Below, one piece after another: positions 1 through 5,909 of a stretch of 12,994 bases of DNA (the first letter of the stretch is position 1; each line of letters opens with the position of its first letter). The position numbers were made by a program, and so were the translations under genes. Below the pieces are notes generated by a model. That model did not search any database. It was not told the origin of the DNA and saw only the letters and a program-made list of their open reading frames with translations. Origin of the DNA: Pseudobowmanella sp964228145. GTDB lineage: Bacteria > Pseudomonadota > Gammaproteobacteria > Enterobacterales > Alteromonadaceae. Location: positions 1 to 12,994 of the forward strand of contig CAXQZJ010000021.1 in the NCBI GenBank assembly GCA_964228145.1, read 5' to 3'.

Positions 1-75
1 GAAGGTAAATGCGGCGCAGACAAAGCCAAGAAAGAGGGCAAGTGTGGAGAAGGTAAATGCGGAGGCGCAAAGTAA
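1..75 (+). CDS. Bufferin/HvfA-type copper-binding RiPP precursor, C-terminal fragment
   Basis: Frame 1 is open from the window edge to TAA at 73-75 and encodes 24 residues with three EGKCG motifs: residues 1-5, 12-16 and 17-21 of the visible part. The tail ends GAK. Known for the family: HvfA and bufferin precursors carry EGKCG repeats whose cysteines are modified by a DUF692 enzyme with a DUF2063 partner to give copper-binding groups; precursors usually have an N-terminal signal peptide. Both partner genes follow directly, which supports the call. Two motifs share an exact 14-bp sequence (1-14 and 49-62). The middle one uses different codons for the same peptide (GAG GGC AAG TGT), which suggests selection on the protein. 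The N-terminus, promoter and total motif number lie outside the window. Confidence 0.88.
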   Translation, partial: EGKCGADKAKKEGKCGEGKCGGAK

Positions 76-93
76 CTTACCTTTTGGTGCTGT

Positions 94-115
94 AACAGCC
101 GCGTTAGCGGCTGTT
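94..115 (+). terminator. Intercistronic hairpin after the bufferin precursor (likely partial terminator)
   Basis: A perfect 9-bp stem, AACAGCCGC (94-102) with GCGGCTGTT (107-115), encloses the loop GTTA. It starts 18 bases after the precursor stop codon. The following tract is only TTTA, so full termination is unlikely. Inference: it lets some transcripts end after the precursor or protects their 3' end, so that more substrate peptide than enzyme is made, as is common in RiPP operons. Confidence 0.6.
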
Positions 116-134
116 TACATAAGTGGCGTATAAT

Positions 135-968
135 ATGAATATTCATGGAGTTGGTTTAGGTCTCAGGCGCGGTATGCTCGATGAGGTACTCGCGCAACCG
201 GACGTAGAGGTAGATTTTTGGGAGGTTGCCCCCGAAAACTGGATGAAGCTTGGTGGACGATACACGAAACAGTTATCTTCATTAACATCTCGCTACCCCT
301 TTACAACGCATGGTCTCTCTTTATCTATTGGTAGTTCTGATCCTCTTGATGAAGAATTTGTAAATGATGTCTGTGACTTTCTCAATGAGCACAATATTAA
401 TCTCTATAGTGAACATTTAAGTTACTGTTCTTCTGAAGGGCACATGTATGACTTGATGCCGATACCATTCAGTGAGCAGGCAGCCCAACATACCGCAGAT
501 CGGATTAAACGGGTTCAGGACATTATACAGCGCCCCCTGATTGTCGAAAATGTGTCCTATTACGCAGCGCCCTCCCAACGAATGACCGAGTTAGCCTTTA
601 CCCAAAGGGTTTTGGAGTTGGCGGATTGTCAACTGTTATTGGATGTAAACAATGTTTATGTGAATGCCACCAATCATGGCTATGATGCGAAAGAATTTAT
701 CGCTCAATTACCCACTAAGCGTGTGGTTTATGGTCATATTGCGGGTCACTACCAGGAAGCACCTGATTTGCTGATTGATACACACGGAGCAGATGTGCCT
801 GAGCCGGTTTGGTCATTATTAGATTATGCTTACCAGTGCCATGGTGTGTTCCCTACGTTAGTTGAACGGGATTTTAATATTCCACCACTTAATGAGCTAC
901 TCGAGGAAGTGCGGCAGGTTCGTTACATTCAGGATCGGTATTTAGAAGTAAAGGCGGCCAATGAGTAA
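135..968 (+). CDS. bufB: MNIO-family (DUF692) multinuclear iron enzyme, bufferin maturase BufB/HvfB
   Basis: Cytoplasmic TIM-barrel enzyme of the DUF692 family, which uses a multinuclear iron site and oxygen to modify precursor cysteines; the precursor tail is encoded just upstream. With the ATG at 135 it has 277 residues, normal for the family. Hallmarks in order: GVGLGLR (5-11), EVAPENW (30-36), THGLSLS (around H59), YSEHLS (E93, H94), VENVSYY (E138, N139), LLLDVNNVYVN (D170, N172, N173), YGHIAGH (H201, H205), DTHG (D215, H217) and LVERD (E244). These His, Asp and Glu positions are the expected iron ligands, and none looks lost. A GTG at 123 would add four residues; neither start has a clear Shine-Dalgarno sequence. 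The stop overlaps the next gene by 8 bp, indicating translational coupling. The chemical product on the cysteines (oxazolone/thioamide or thiooxazole) cannot be told from sequence. Confidence 0.93.
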   Translation: MNIHGVGLGLRRGMLDEVLAQPDVEVDFWEVAPENWMKLGGRYTKQLSSLTSRYPFTTHGLSLSIGSSDPLDEEFVNDVCDFLNEHNINLYSEHLSYCSSEGHMYDLMPIPFSEQAAQHTADRIKRVQDIIQRPLIVENVSYYAAPSQRMTELAFTQRVLELADCQLLLDVNNVYVNATNHGYDAKEFIAQLPTKRVVYGHIAGHYQEAPDLLIDTHGADVPEPVWSLLDYAYQCHGVFPTLVERDFNIPPLNELLEEVRQVRYIQDRYLEVKAANE

Positions 969-1695
969 TTTTAAGCAGGTGCAATTGGCCTTTAGCCGCC
1001 ACATTCGCGATCCTCAAAAGTATCCAAAACCAGCGGATATCGAAGAGCGAAGAATGGCGGTTTACCGTGATTTATTTTTCAATAACGTTAAGGGCTTTGT
1101 GGATAATGCTTTTCCGGTTTTAAAGAGCTTTTACACTGAACAACAGTGGGAGCGTAGGGTCAGAGCATTTTTTGCGACGCACCAGTGTCATTCCCCCCAT
1201 TTTGTTGATATCGCCAGTGAGTTTGTCGAATACCTGTCCGAACAATATCAACCGGTTGCTGATGATCCCGATTTTATGTTGGAGCTGGCGCACTACGAGT
1301 GGATTGAATTAGATGTGAGTATCCGGCGGTATCAGCTTGATCAACAAGAGCGTTATTTTGTATCCGCAGAAAAAATCGCACTGTCACCTTTAGTGGCTTT
1401 GTTGCAATATCAATACCCAGTGCATAAGGCAGCACCTGGCGTCGAACTGGATGATGCAACGCCAACCCTGTTAGCGGTGTACCGTGATTGGGATGATGAA
1501 GTGAAATTTACCCTGCTCAGCCCAATGTCCATGTTGTTATTAGCATGTCTACAGCAATCGCCCGGGGTATCGGTGTCGCAATTGGTGAAAATGGTTGAAC
1601 AGCAAACCGGAATGACCAACCTCGATAGCCAAATAGAACAAACTTTATCCGAATTTCAAAAGCTACCACTGGTGATTACTCAAGCACCGCTTTAA
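961..1695 (+). CDS. bufC: DUF2063 partner of the MNIO enzyme, BufC/HvfC
   Basis: 244-residue protein with a typical DUF2063 N-terminal domain: RMAVYRDLFFNNVKGFVDNAFP at about residues 31-52 (the Y, N and FP pattern is diagnostic), followed by FFATHQCHSPHFVDIASEF (70-88) and LELAHYEWIELDVS (107-120). The C-terminal half (about 130-244) is less conserved, as usual. Older databases call the family a putative DNA-binding domain, but in characterised systems it works with the DUF692 enzyme, probably delivering the precursor to it. AAGG at 951-954 lies 6 bases before the ATG, inside the end of bufB. No DoxX-type BufD/HvfD gene follows; the next genes are housekeeping, so the operon appears to end here. 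Confidence 0.9.
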   Translation: MSNFKQVQLAFSRHIRDPQKYPKPADIEERRMAVYRDLFFNNVKGFVDNAFPVLKSFYTEQQWERRVRAFFATHQCHSPHFVDIASEFVEYLSEQYQPVADDPDFMLELAHYEWIELDVSIRRYQLDQQERYFVSAEKIALSPLVALLQYQYPVHKAAPGVELDDATPTLLAVYRDWDDEVKFTLLSPMSMLLLACLQQSPGVSVSQLVKMVEQQTGMTNLDSQIEQTLSEFQKLPLVITQAPL

Positions 1696-1755
1696 CTGTT
1701 TTTTTTGCTCGGTTTCCGCTACCATTTGTCGCCTATTAAATGATGAGTAGCAACT

Positions 1756-1878
1756 ATGGCTGATCCTAATTTCAAAGACCCGTTTAACGTTAAATACCTG
1801 ATAGGTGCATTGATAGCACTTGTAGTCTTGGCCTTAGCGCCCACCCTAGCGGGTTGGGACGTGTTCTTCTTTCACTAA
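1756..1878 (+). CDS. Small single-pass membrane peptide, 40 aa, hypothetical
   Basis: ATG at 1756 opens 40 codons ending in TAA at 1876-1878. The N-terminal part is polar (MADPNFKDPFNVKY). One hydrophobic stretch follows at residues 15-32 (LIGALIALVVLALAPTLA), and the end is aromatic (GWDVFFFH). This composition is that of a small inner-membrane peptide rather than random translation. It lies alone between bufC (60 bases upstream) and apt (15 bases downstream), on the same strand, and could be the first gene of the apt transcript. The Shine-Dalgarno sequence is weak (GAGTAG, 1745-1750). I do not recognise the family and assign no function. Confidence 0.6.
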   Translation: MADPNFKDPFNVKYLIGALIALVVLALAPTLAGWDVFFFH

Positions 1879-1893
1879 GCCAGCAGGGTAATG

Positions 1894-2433
1894 ATGTTAA
1901 CAGCTGAACAAATTAAGCAGGAAATCCGCACAATTCCGGACTATCCAAAGCCCGGTATCATGTTTCGTGACATGACGTCACTGATGTCTCACCCTCAGGC
2001 ATTTCAAGCAACGATTGATCGAATTAAACAGCATTATGCTGGGATTAAATTTGATAAGGTTGTGGGGACTGAGGCTCGCGGGTTTATTTTCGGCGCGCCA
2101 TTGGCGCTGGCGTTAGGGATAGGTTTTATCCCTGTAAGAAAACCACACAAGCTACCAGGTGCGGTTATCAGTCGTAGTTATCAGTTAGAGTACGGTGAAG
2201 ACAGCTTGGAAATTCACAAAGATGCCGTTTCCCATGGGGAAAATGTGTTATTAGTGGATGACCTGTTGGCCACGGGTGGGACCATTGCAGCTACCGCTGA
2301 ATTAGTCCGAGAGTTAGGTGGTCATGTGGAACACGCTGCCTTTGTAGTATCACTACCCGAGCTGGGCGGAGAAGACGTGATAAAGAAAGCCGGCGTGAAG
2401 CCCTTTTCTTTATGCTATTTTGACGGAGAGTAA
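1894..2433 (+). CDS. apt: Adenine phosphoribosyltransferase
   Basis: Cytoplasmic purine-salvage enzyme converting adenine and PRPP to AMP and pyrophosphate. The protein has 179 residues from the ATG at 1894. Family marks, numbered from this start: IPDYPKPGIMFRD (14-26), GTEARGFIFGAPLA (58-71), VRKPHKLPG (81-89) and the PRPP-binding loop LLVDDLLATGGT (119-130). An ATG directly upstream (1891) would add one Met, but AGGG at 1885-1888 is better spaced for 1894. Only two bases separate its stop from dnaX, so the two are co-transcribed, as in E. coli. Confidence 0.97.
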   Translation: MLTAEQIKQEIRTIPDYPKPGIMFRDMTSLMSHPQAFQATIDRIKQHYAGIKFDKVVGTEARGFIFGAPLALALGIGFIPVRKPHKLPGAVISRSYQLEYGEDSLEIHKDAVSHGENVLLVDDLLATGGTIAATAELVRELGGHVEHAAFVVSLPELGGEDVIKKAGVKPFSLCYFDGE

Positions 2434-2435
2434 GC

Positions 2436-4826
2436 TTGAGCTATCAGGTACTGGCGCGTAAATGGAGACCGCAAAATTTTGGTCAGTTGGTGGGGCAAGA
2501 GCATGTTGTTGCTGCGATCACCAATGCCCTTGAGAATAATCGGCTGCACCATGCCTACCTGTTCACCGGTACCCGTGGAGTAGGCAAAACCACGATTGCC
2601 AGAATCTTTTCCAAAAGTCTCAACTGTGAAACAGGTATGACGGCTACCCCCTGTGGAGAGTGTGGTACCTGTGTTGATATTGATCAGGGCAGCTACATTG
2701 ATTTGCTTGAAATCGATGCCGCATCTCGAACTAAGGTCGAAGATACGCGAGATATTCTCGATAATGTCCAGTACAAACCAACTCGTGGGCGCTTTAAAGT
2801 CTATTTGATTGATGAAGTGCACATGTTGTCAAAGCACAGCTTTAATGCGCTGCTGAAAACCCTTGAAGAGCCACCACCGCACGTCAAATTCTTGCTGGCG
2901 ACGACAGATCCGCAAAAGCTGCCGGTTACCATCTTATCCCGTTGTTTGCAGTTCAATTTGAAAGCCATGTCCCGTGAGCAAATCACCGGACAGCTAAGCC
3001 ATATTTTGGAACAGGAACAACTGCACAGTGAACCGGAAGCGCTCGCTCAATTAGCCCGTGCCGCGAACGGCAGTATGCGCGATGCACTGAGTCTTACCGA
3101 TCAGGCTATTGCACAGGGCAATGGTCGTGTAACGGTAAACGTAGTTACCGACATGCTTGGCCTTATGGACAAAAACCAGGTGCTAAAATTACTGCAGGCC
3201 GTCATAGCTCAGCAGGGTAGCGAGGTTTTTACCCAAATTGATCATCTGGCCAGTCAGTCGGTTAACTTTGCTAATGTATTAGGTGAATTGCAAAGTTTGC
3301 TGCACCAAATCGCCTTAACGCAAATTGTTCCAGACGCGTGCAAGCTGGAAACGATTTCGCCCAGAGCAATTTATCAATTGTCTCGTGAGGTGCCTGCCGA
3401 GCAAGTGCAACTGCTGTATCAAATTGCACTGTTAGGTCGCAAAGATTTGCCTCACGCGCTGGACCAACGTAGTGGTTTTGAAATGACCATTATGCGTATG
3501 TTGGCGTTTGCGCCTGCTGACAGCCAATTAACCTCCACGGCCTCAACACCGTCAGGTGATCAGACTGACATAGCAGCCAGTCAACTGGCTGAGCAGCAAC
3601 AGCATATCGTGAATCAGGCTGAAGGCTTACGGAAAATGGCTGCCGCCATCGGTCATTCAACGCAAAAAAAAACGCTAGATAATGAGCAATCCCAAGCTCA
3701 ATCTGCACCGCTAAAGGAATCACAGGAGCAATCAAACGCGATTGAGCCAAGCGTAGGATCGCCAGCCAAACAGCAACCAAGCGTACCAGAGCAACCCCAA
3801 GCAACAGAACAGACCGAAGAAACTGCCATCGCAGGCGATGAGCATCATCAGTTAAGTCAACAAGTTGCGCAAGGTAACGCCCATGAGTCGGTTACTGAGA
3901 TTGCGACGCAACCGAGCTTAGATACGGCCGCATTACTGGCCGTTCAAAGTCAGCTTCGGCAGGTGCAACAAACGCCATTGGCGACCACGACTGCGAAAGA
4001 GCAGAATAACTCATCGGCTGATGATTCTCTGTTGGCGCGTATGCGCACCGCTCGGGAAAATGCACAACAGCAGCAGGTTGGGACAGAGGAGCAAAAAGCC
4101 TTCCACCCTTCAGATTTATCAGAGGCTTTGCCCGCGACAACAGATGTTGAGGCCGATACCAGGGTAAATACGCCTGAGTCCCAATCAGAAGTACAGCAAA
4201 CGGGTGCTCAAGAGCAAGCAAGCAATATTGAAAGCCCTTATGAAGCGTCAGCGGCTGATGATCTTCAACCACCGCCGTGGGCCACTGAGTCGATTGCGGA
4301 TAGTCAAGAGCAGGGTGAATCCGTTGCGCCGCTCGAGCAAATCACACCGCAACAGGATTTTGATAGCGATCACGGTCACCTTGAGGTTGAGGTGACGATT
4401 CAGATCCCTTCTTTGCATAATGGTAAAAAGGTTACTCATGCATCACAAATTGACGTATGGAGCCGCCTTATCCAACAATCGGGTGTGCAAGGGCTAACTA
4501 AGCAATTAGCGATTCATTCAGCGATGAAACGAGTTCCGGATGGGTGCCAGCTTACGTTGTTATCCTCACAGCAGCACCTGCTCAACGAAAATTCACGAGC
4601 GCAACTAGAACATGCATTAAGTCAGGTATGGCAAAAGCCTATAACCTTAGGCATTGAGTTAGGTGAGCCGGTTAATACACCTTTTTCAATCCAACAAGCG
4701 ATCAAAACAATGCGTTTAGCAGACGCAAAACAACAAATTAACCAAGATGCAGGCGTTCAACTATTGCAAAGCACCTTCGGTGCCACCATAGATGAAGCAA
4801 GTATTCAGGCAGTAATGACAGATTAA
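2436..4826 (+). CDS. dnaX: DNA polymerase III subunits tau/gamma (clamp loader)
   Basis: AAA+ subunit of the replicative clamp loader; tau also links polymerase cores and DnaB helicase. The start is TTG, preceded by GGAG (2425-2428), and matches the MSYQVLARKWRP start of E. coli DnaX. Seen: Walker A GTRGVGKT (45-52), zinc cysteines C64, C73, C76 and C79, Walker B LIDEVH (124-129), sensor 1 ATTDPQ (155-160), the arginine-finger motif SRC (168-170) and sensor 2 GSMRDALSL (212-220). Residues of about 365-645 form a long Gln/Glu/Ser/Ala-rich linker, and about 648-796 form the C-terminal polymerase-binding domain. At 796 residues it is longer than E. coli tau (643), mainly in the linker. An A9 run at codons 410-413 may yield a short gamma form (separate entry). 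Confidence 0.97.
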   Translation: MSYQVLARKWRPQNFGQLVGQEHVVAAITNALENNRLHHAYLFTGTRGVGKTTIARIFSKSLNCETGMTATPCGECGTCVDIDQGSYIDLLEIDAASRTKVEDTRDILDNVQYKPTRGRFKVYLIDEVHMLSKHSFNALLKTLEEPPPHVKFLLATTDPQKLPVTILSRCLQFNLKAMSREQITGQLSHILEQEQLHSEPEALAQLARAANGSMRDALSLTDQAIAQGNGRVTVNVVTDMLGLMDKNQVLKLLQAVIAQQGSEVFTQIDHLASQSVNFANVLGELQSLLHQIALTQIVPDACKLETISPRAIYQLSREVPAEQVQLLYQIALLGRKDLPHALDQRSGFEMTIMRMLAFAPADSQLTSTASTPSGDQTDIAASQLAEQQQHIVNQAEGLRKMAAAIGHSTQKKTLDNEQSQAQSAPLKESQEQSNAIEPSVGSPAKQQPSVPEQPQATEQTEETAIAGDEHHQLSQQVAQGNAHESVTEIATQPSLDTAALLAVQSQLRQVQQTPLATTTAKEQNNSSADDSLLARMRTARENAQQQQVGTEEQKAFHPSDLSEALPATTDVEADTRVNTPESQSEVQQTGAQEQASNIESPYEASAADDLQPPPWATESIADSQEQGESVAPLEQITPQQDFDSDHGHLEVEVTIQIPSLHNGKKVTHASQIDVWSRLIQQSGVQGLTKQLAIHSAMKRVPDGCQLTLLSSQQHLLNENSRAQLEHALSQVWQKPITLGIELGEPVNTPFSIQQAIKTMRLADAKQQINQDAGVQLLQSTFGATIDEASIQAVMTD
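3664..3682 (+). promoter_or_regulatory. dnaX slippery A9 run with immediate stop codons (predicted gamma-subunit signal)
   Basis: Nine A residues (3664-3672) lie in dnaX as codons CAA AAA AAA ACG (410-413). The heptamer A AAA AAA at 3665-3671 fits the X XXY YYZ rule for -1 slippage. In the -1 frame the next codons are AAC GCT AGA TAA, giving a 415-residue product that ends in Asn-Ala-Arg. The +1 frame stops at TAG (3676-3678). Known: E. coli dnaX makes gamma by -1 frameshifting at A AAA AAG, and Thermus thermophilus dnaX makes it by transcriptional slippage on nine A residues. Both truncations occur just after the AAA+ and collar domains, as here. No clear internal Shine-Dalgarno sequence is visible upstream, and only a weak 5-bp hairpin (TGAGC 3683-3687, GCTCA 3696-3700) downstream, so slippage during transcription may be the better fit. 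Confidence 0.72.
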
Positions 4827-4835
4827 GAGGTAACT

Positions 4836-5162
4836 ATGTTTAAAGGTGGAATGGGCAACATTATGAAGCAGGCGCAGCAAATGCAAGAGCGCATGCAACA
4901 GGCCCAAAAAGAATTAGCTGAAATGGAAGTAGTGGGTCAGTCAGGTGCCGGATTGGTTAAAGTTACCATGACCTGTAATCATAACGTTCGTCGCGTAGAG
5001 ATTGATGAGTCACTGATGGAAGATGACAAAGACATGATTGAAGATTTGATTGCGGCGGCAATCAATGATGCGGCGCAGCGGGTAGAAGCGACCAGCAAAG
5101 AAAAAATGTCGGGCCTTACCGGTGGTATGGGTTTACCACCAGGCATGAAACTTCCTTTCTAA
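4836..5162 (+). CDS. ybaB: YbaB/EbfC nucleoid-associated DNA-binding protein
   Basis: A 108-residue protein of normal family length. It has a Met/Gln-rich coiled-coil N-terminus (NIMKQAQQMQERMQQAQKEL, 8-27), the central strand VTMTCNHNVRRVEID, a helix LIAAAINDAAQRVE, and a flexible Gly/Pro/Met end. YbaB proteins form dimers that bind DNA and coat the nucleoid, and they sit between dnaX and recR in many bacteria. The strong Shine-Dalgarno AGAGGT (4826-4831) overlaps the dnaX stop, leaving a 9-base gap, so it shares the dnaX message. Confidence 0.95.
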   Translation: MFKGGMGNIMKQAQQMQERMQQAQKELAEMEVVGQSGAGLVKVTMTCNHNVRRVEIDESLMEDDKDMIEDLIAAAINDAAQRVEATSKEKMSGLTGGMGLPPGMKLPF

Positions 5163-5168
5163 CTGTAG

Positions 5169-5186
5169 AGCCGGTTAACGCCGGCT
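5169..5186 (+). other. Intercistronic hairpin between ybaB and recR
   Basis: AGCCGG (5169-5174) pairs with CCGGCT (5181-5186) around the loop TTAACG. There is no U-tract, so it is not an intrinsic terminator. It ends 9 bases before the recR ATG, where no clear Shine-Dalgarno sequence is seen, so it could stabilise the upstream message or affect recR initiation. Confidence 0.45.
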
Positions 5187-5195
5187 GTAGTATCA

Positions 5196-5795
5196 ATGAA
5201 ATTCAGTCCGTTAATTAATGAACTTATAACCAGCTTAAAATGCTTACCTGGAGTCGGTCAAAAGAGCGCTCAACGTATGGCTTTTACGCTGTTAGAACGT
5301 AATCGCGACGGTGCCATGCAACTTAGTCAGGCATTGCACAATGCCATGCAGCATGTTCAACATTGTCAACGCTGCCGAACCTTCACCGAAAACACTTTGT
5401 GTGAGATTTGCGCCCACCCTGAACGGGGGGAGGCTAACGTCATTTGTGTGGTTGAATCCCCTCAGGATGTGTTGGCTATTGAACAAAGCGCGCAATTTAA
5501 CGGACGGTATTTTGTGCTGATGGGGCACTTATCTCCGATAGACGGTATCGGACCATCCGATATTGGCCTGGATGGGTTTGCTGGCCTGCTAGAGCAACAG
5601 AATGTGGAAGAAGTCATCTTGGCGACCAACCCAACCGTTGAAGGCGAGGCGACAGCCCACTATATCAGTGAAATGTGCAAAAAATATCAGGTCAATGCTA
5701 CGCGCATCGCTCACGGAGTTCCGGTAGGTGGTGAATTGGAATACATTGATGGTAATACCCTGATGCATGCCTTTGCAGGACGAAAGAGTCTTTAA
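5196..5795 (+). CDS. recR: Recombination mediator RecR
   Basis: Works with RecF and RecO to load RecA on gapped DNA covered by SSB. The 199 residues match the family length. In order: helix-hairpin-helix LPGVGQKSAQRMAF (17-30), four-cysteine zinc finger C57, C60, C69 and C72, Toprim domain (about 80-175) with VVESPQD (85-91), ATNPTVEGEATA (143-154), and the C-terminal Walker-B-like end THGVPVGGELEY type (ARIAHGVPVGGELEYID form, 169-185). All expected cysteines are present. It follows ybaB by 33 bases in the conserved dnaX-ybaB-recR order. Confidence 0.97.
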   Translation: MKFSPLINELITSLKCLPGVGQKSAQRMAFTLLERNRDGAMQLSQALHNAMQHVQHCQRCRTFTENTLCEICAHPERGEANVICVVESPQDVLAIEQSAQFNGRYFVLMGHLSPIDGIGPSDIGLDGFAGLLEQQNVEEVILATNPTVEGEATAHYISEMCKKYQVNATRIAHGVPVGGELEYIDGNTLMHAFAGRKSL

Positions 5796-5812
5796 AAAAA
5801 TCCATTGCCGCG

Positions 5813-5840
5813 CTTGAAATGTGTGGCAATACCCCTATTT
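5813..5840 (+). promoter_or_regulatory. Sigma-32 (heat-shock) promoter of htpG
   Basis: CTTGAAA (5813-5819) and CCCCTATTT (5832-5840) are separated by 12 bases. This closely matches the sigma-32 consensus CTTGAAA, then 11-16 bases, then CCCCATnT. It lies 70 bases before the htpG ATG and downstream of recR, so heat induction of htpG would be independent of the dnaX-recR transcript, as in E. coli. An inverted repeat ATTGCC/GGCAAT (5804-5809, 5825-5830) encloses the -35 element. Confidence 0.82.
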
Positions 5841-5909
5841 AGCTAACAAAGATAAAGCGCTTGTCGCGTTCGTATTAATCATTTGCAGCAATCAGGGGAG
5901 ACCATTGCT

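Noticed and set aside
1697..1740. Terminator or promoter between bufC and the small membrane peptide
   Set aside because: A run of eight T residues has no stem before it, and the -10-like TATTAA (1734-1739) has no acceptable -35 at 16-18 bases; too weak to list.
2415..2822. Minus-strand open frame of 135 codons across the apt-dnaX junction
   Set aside because: It lies opposite the strongly conserved DnaX ATPase domain and has no recognisable motif; it is a shadow of dnaX.
5883..5909. Upstream TTG start for HtpG
   Set aside because: The strong AGGGGAG lies after this TTG and serves the ATG at 5910, which also gives the normal N-terminus.
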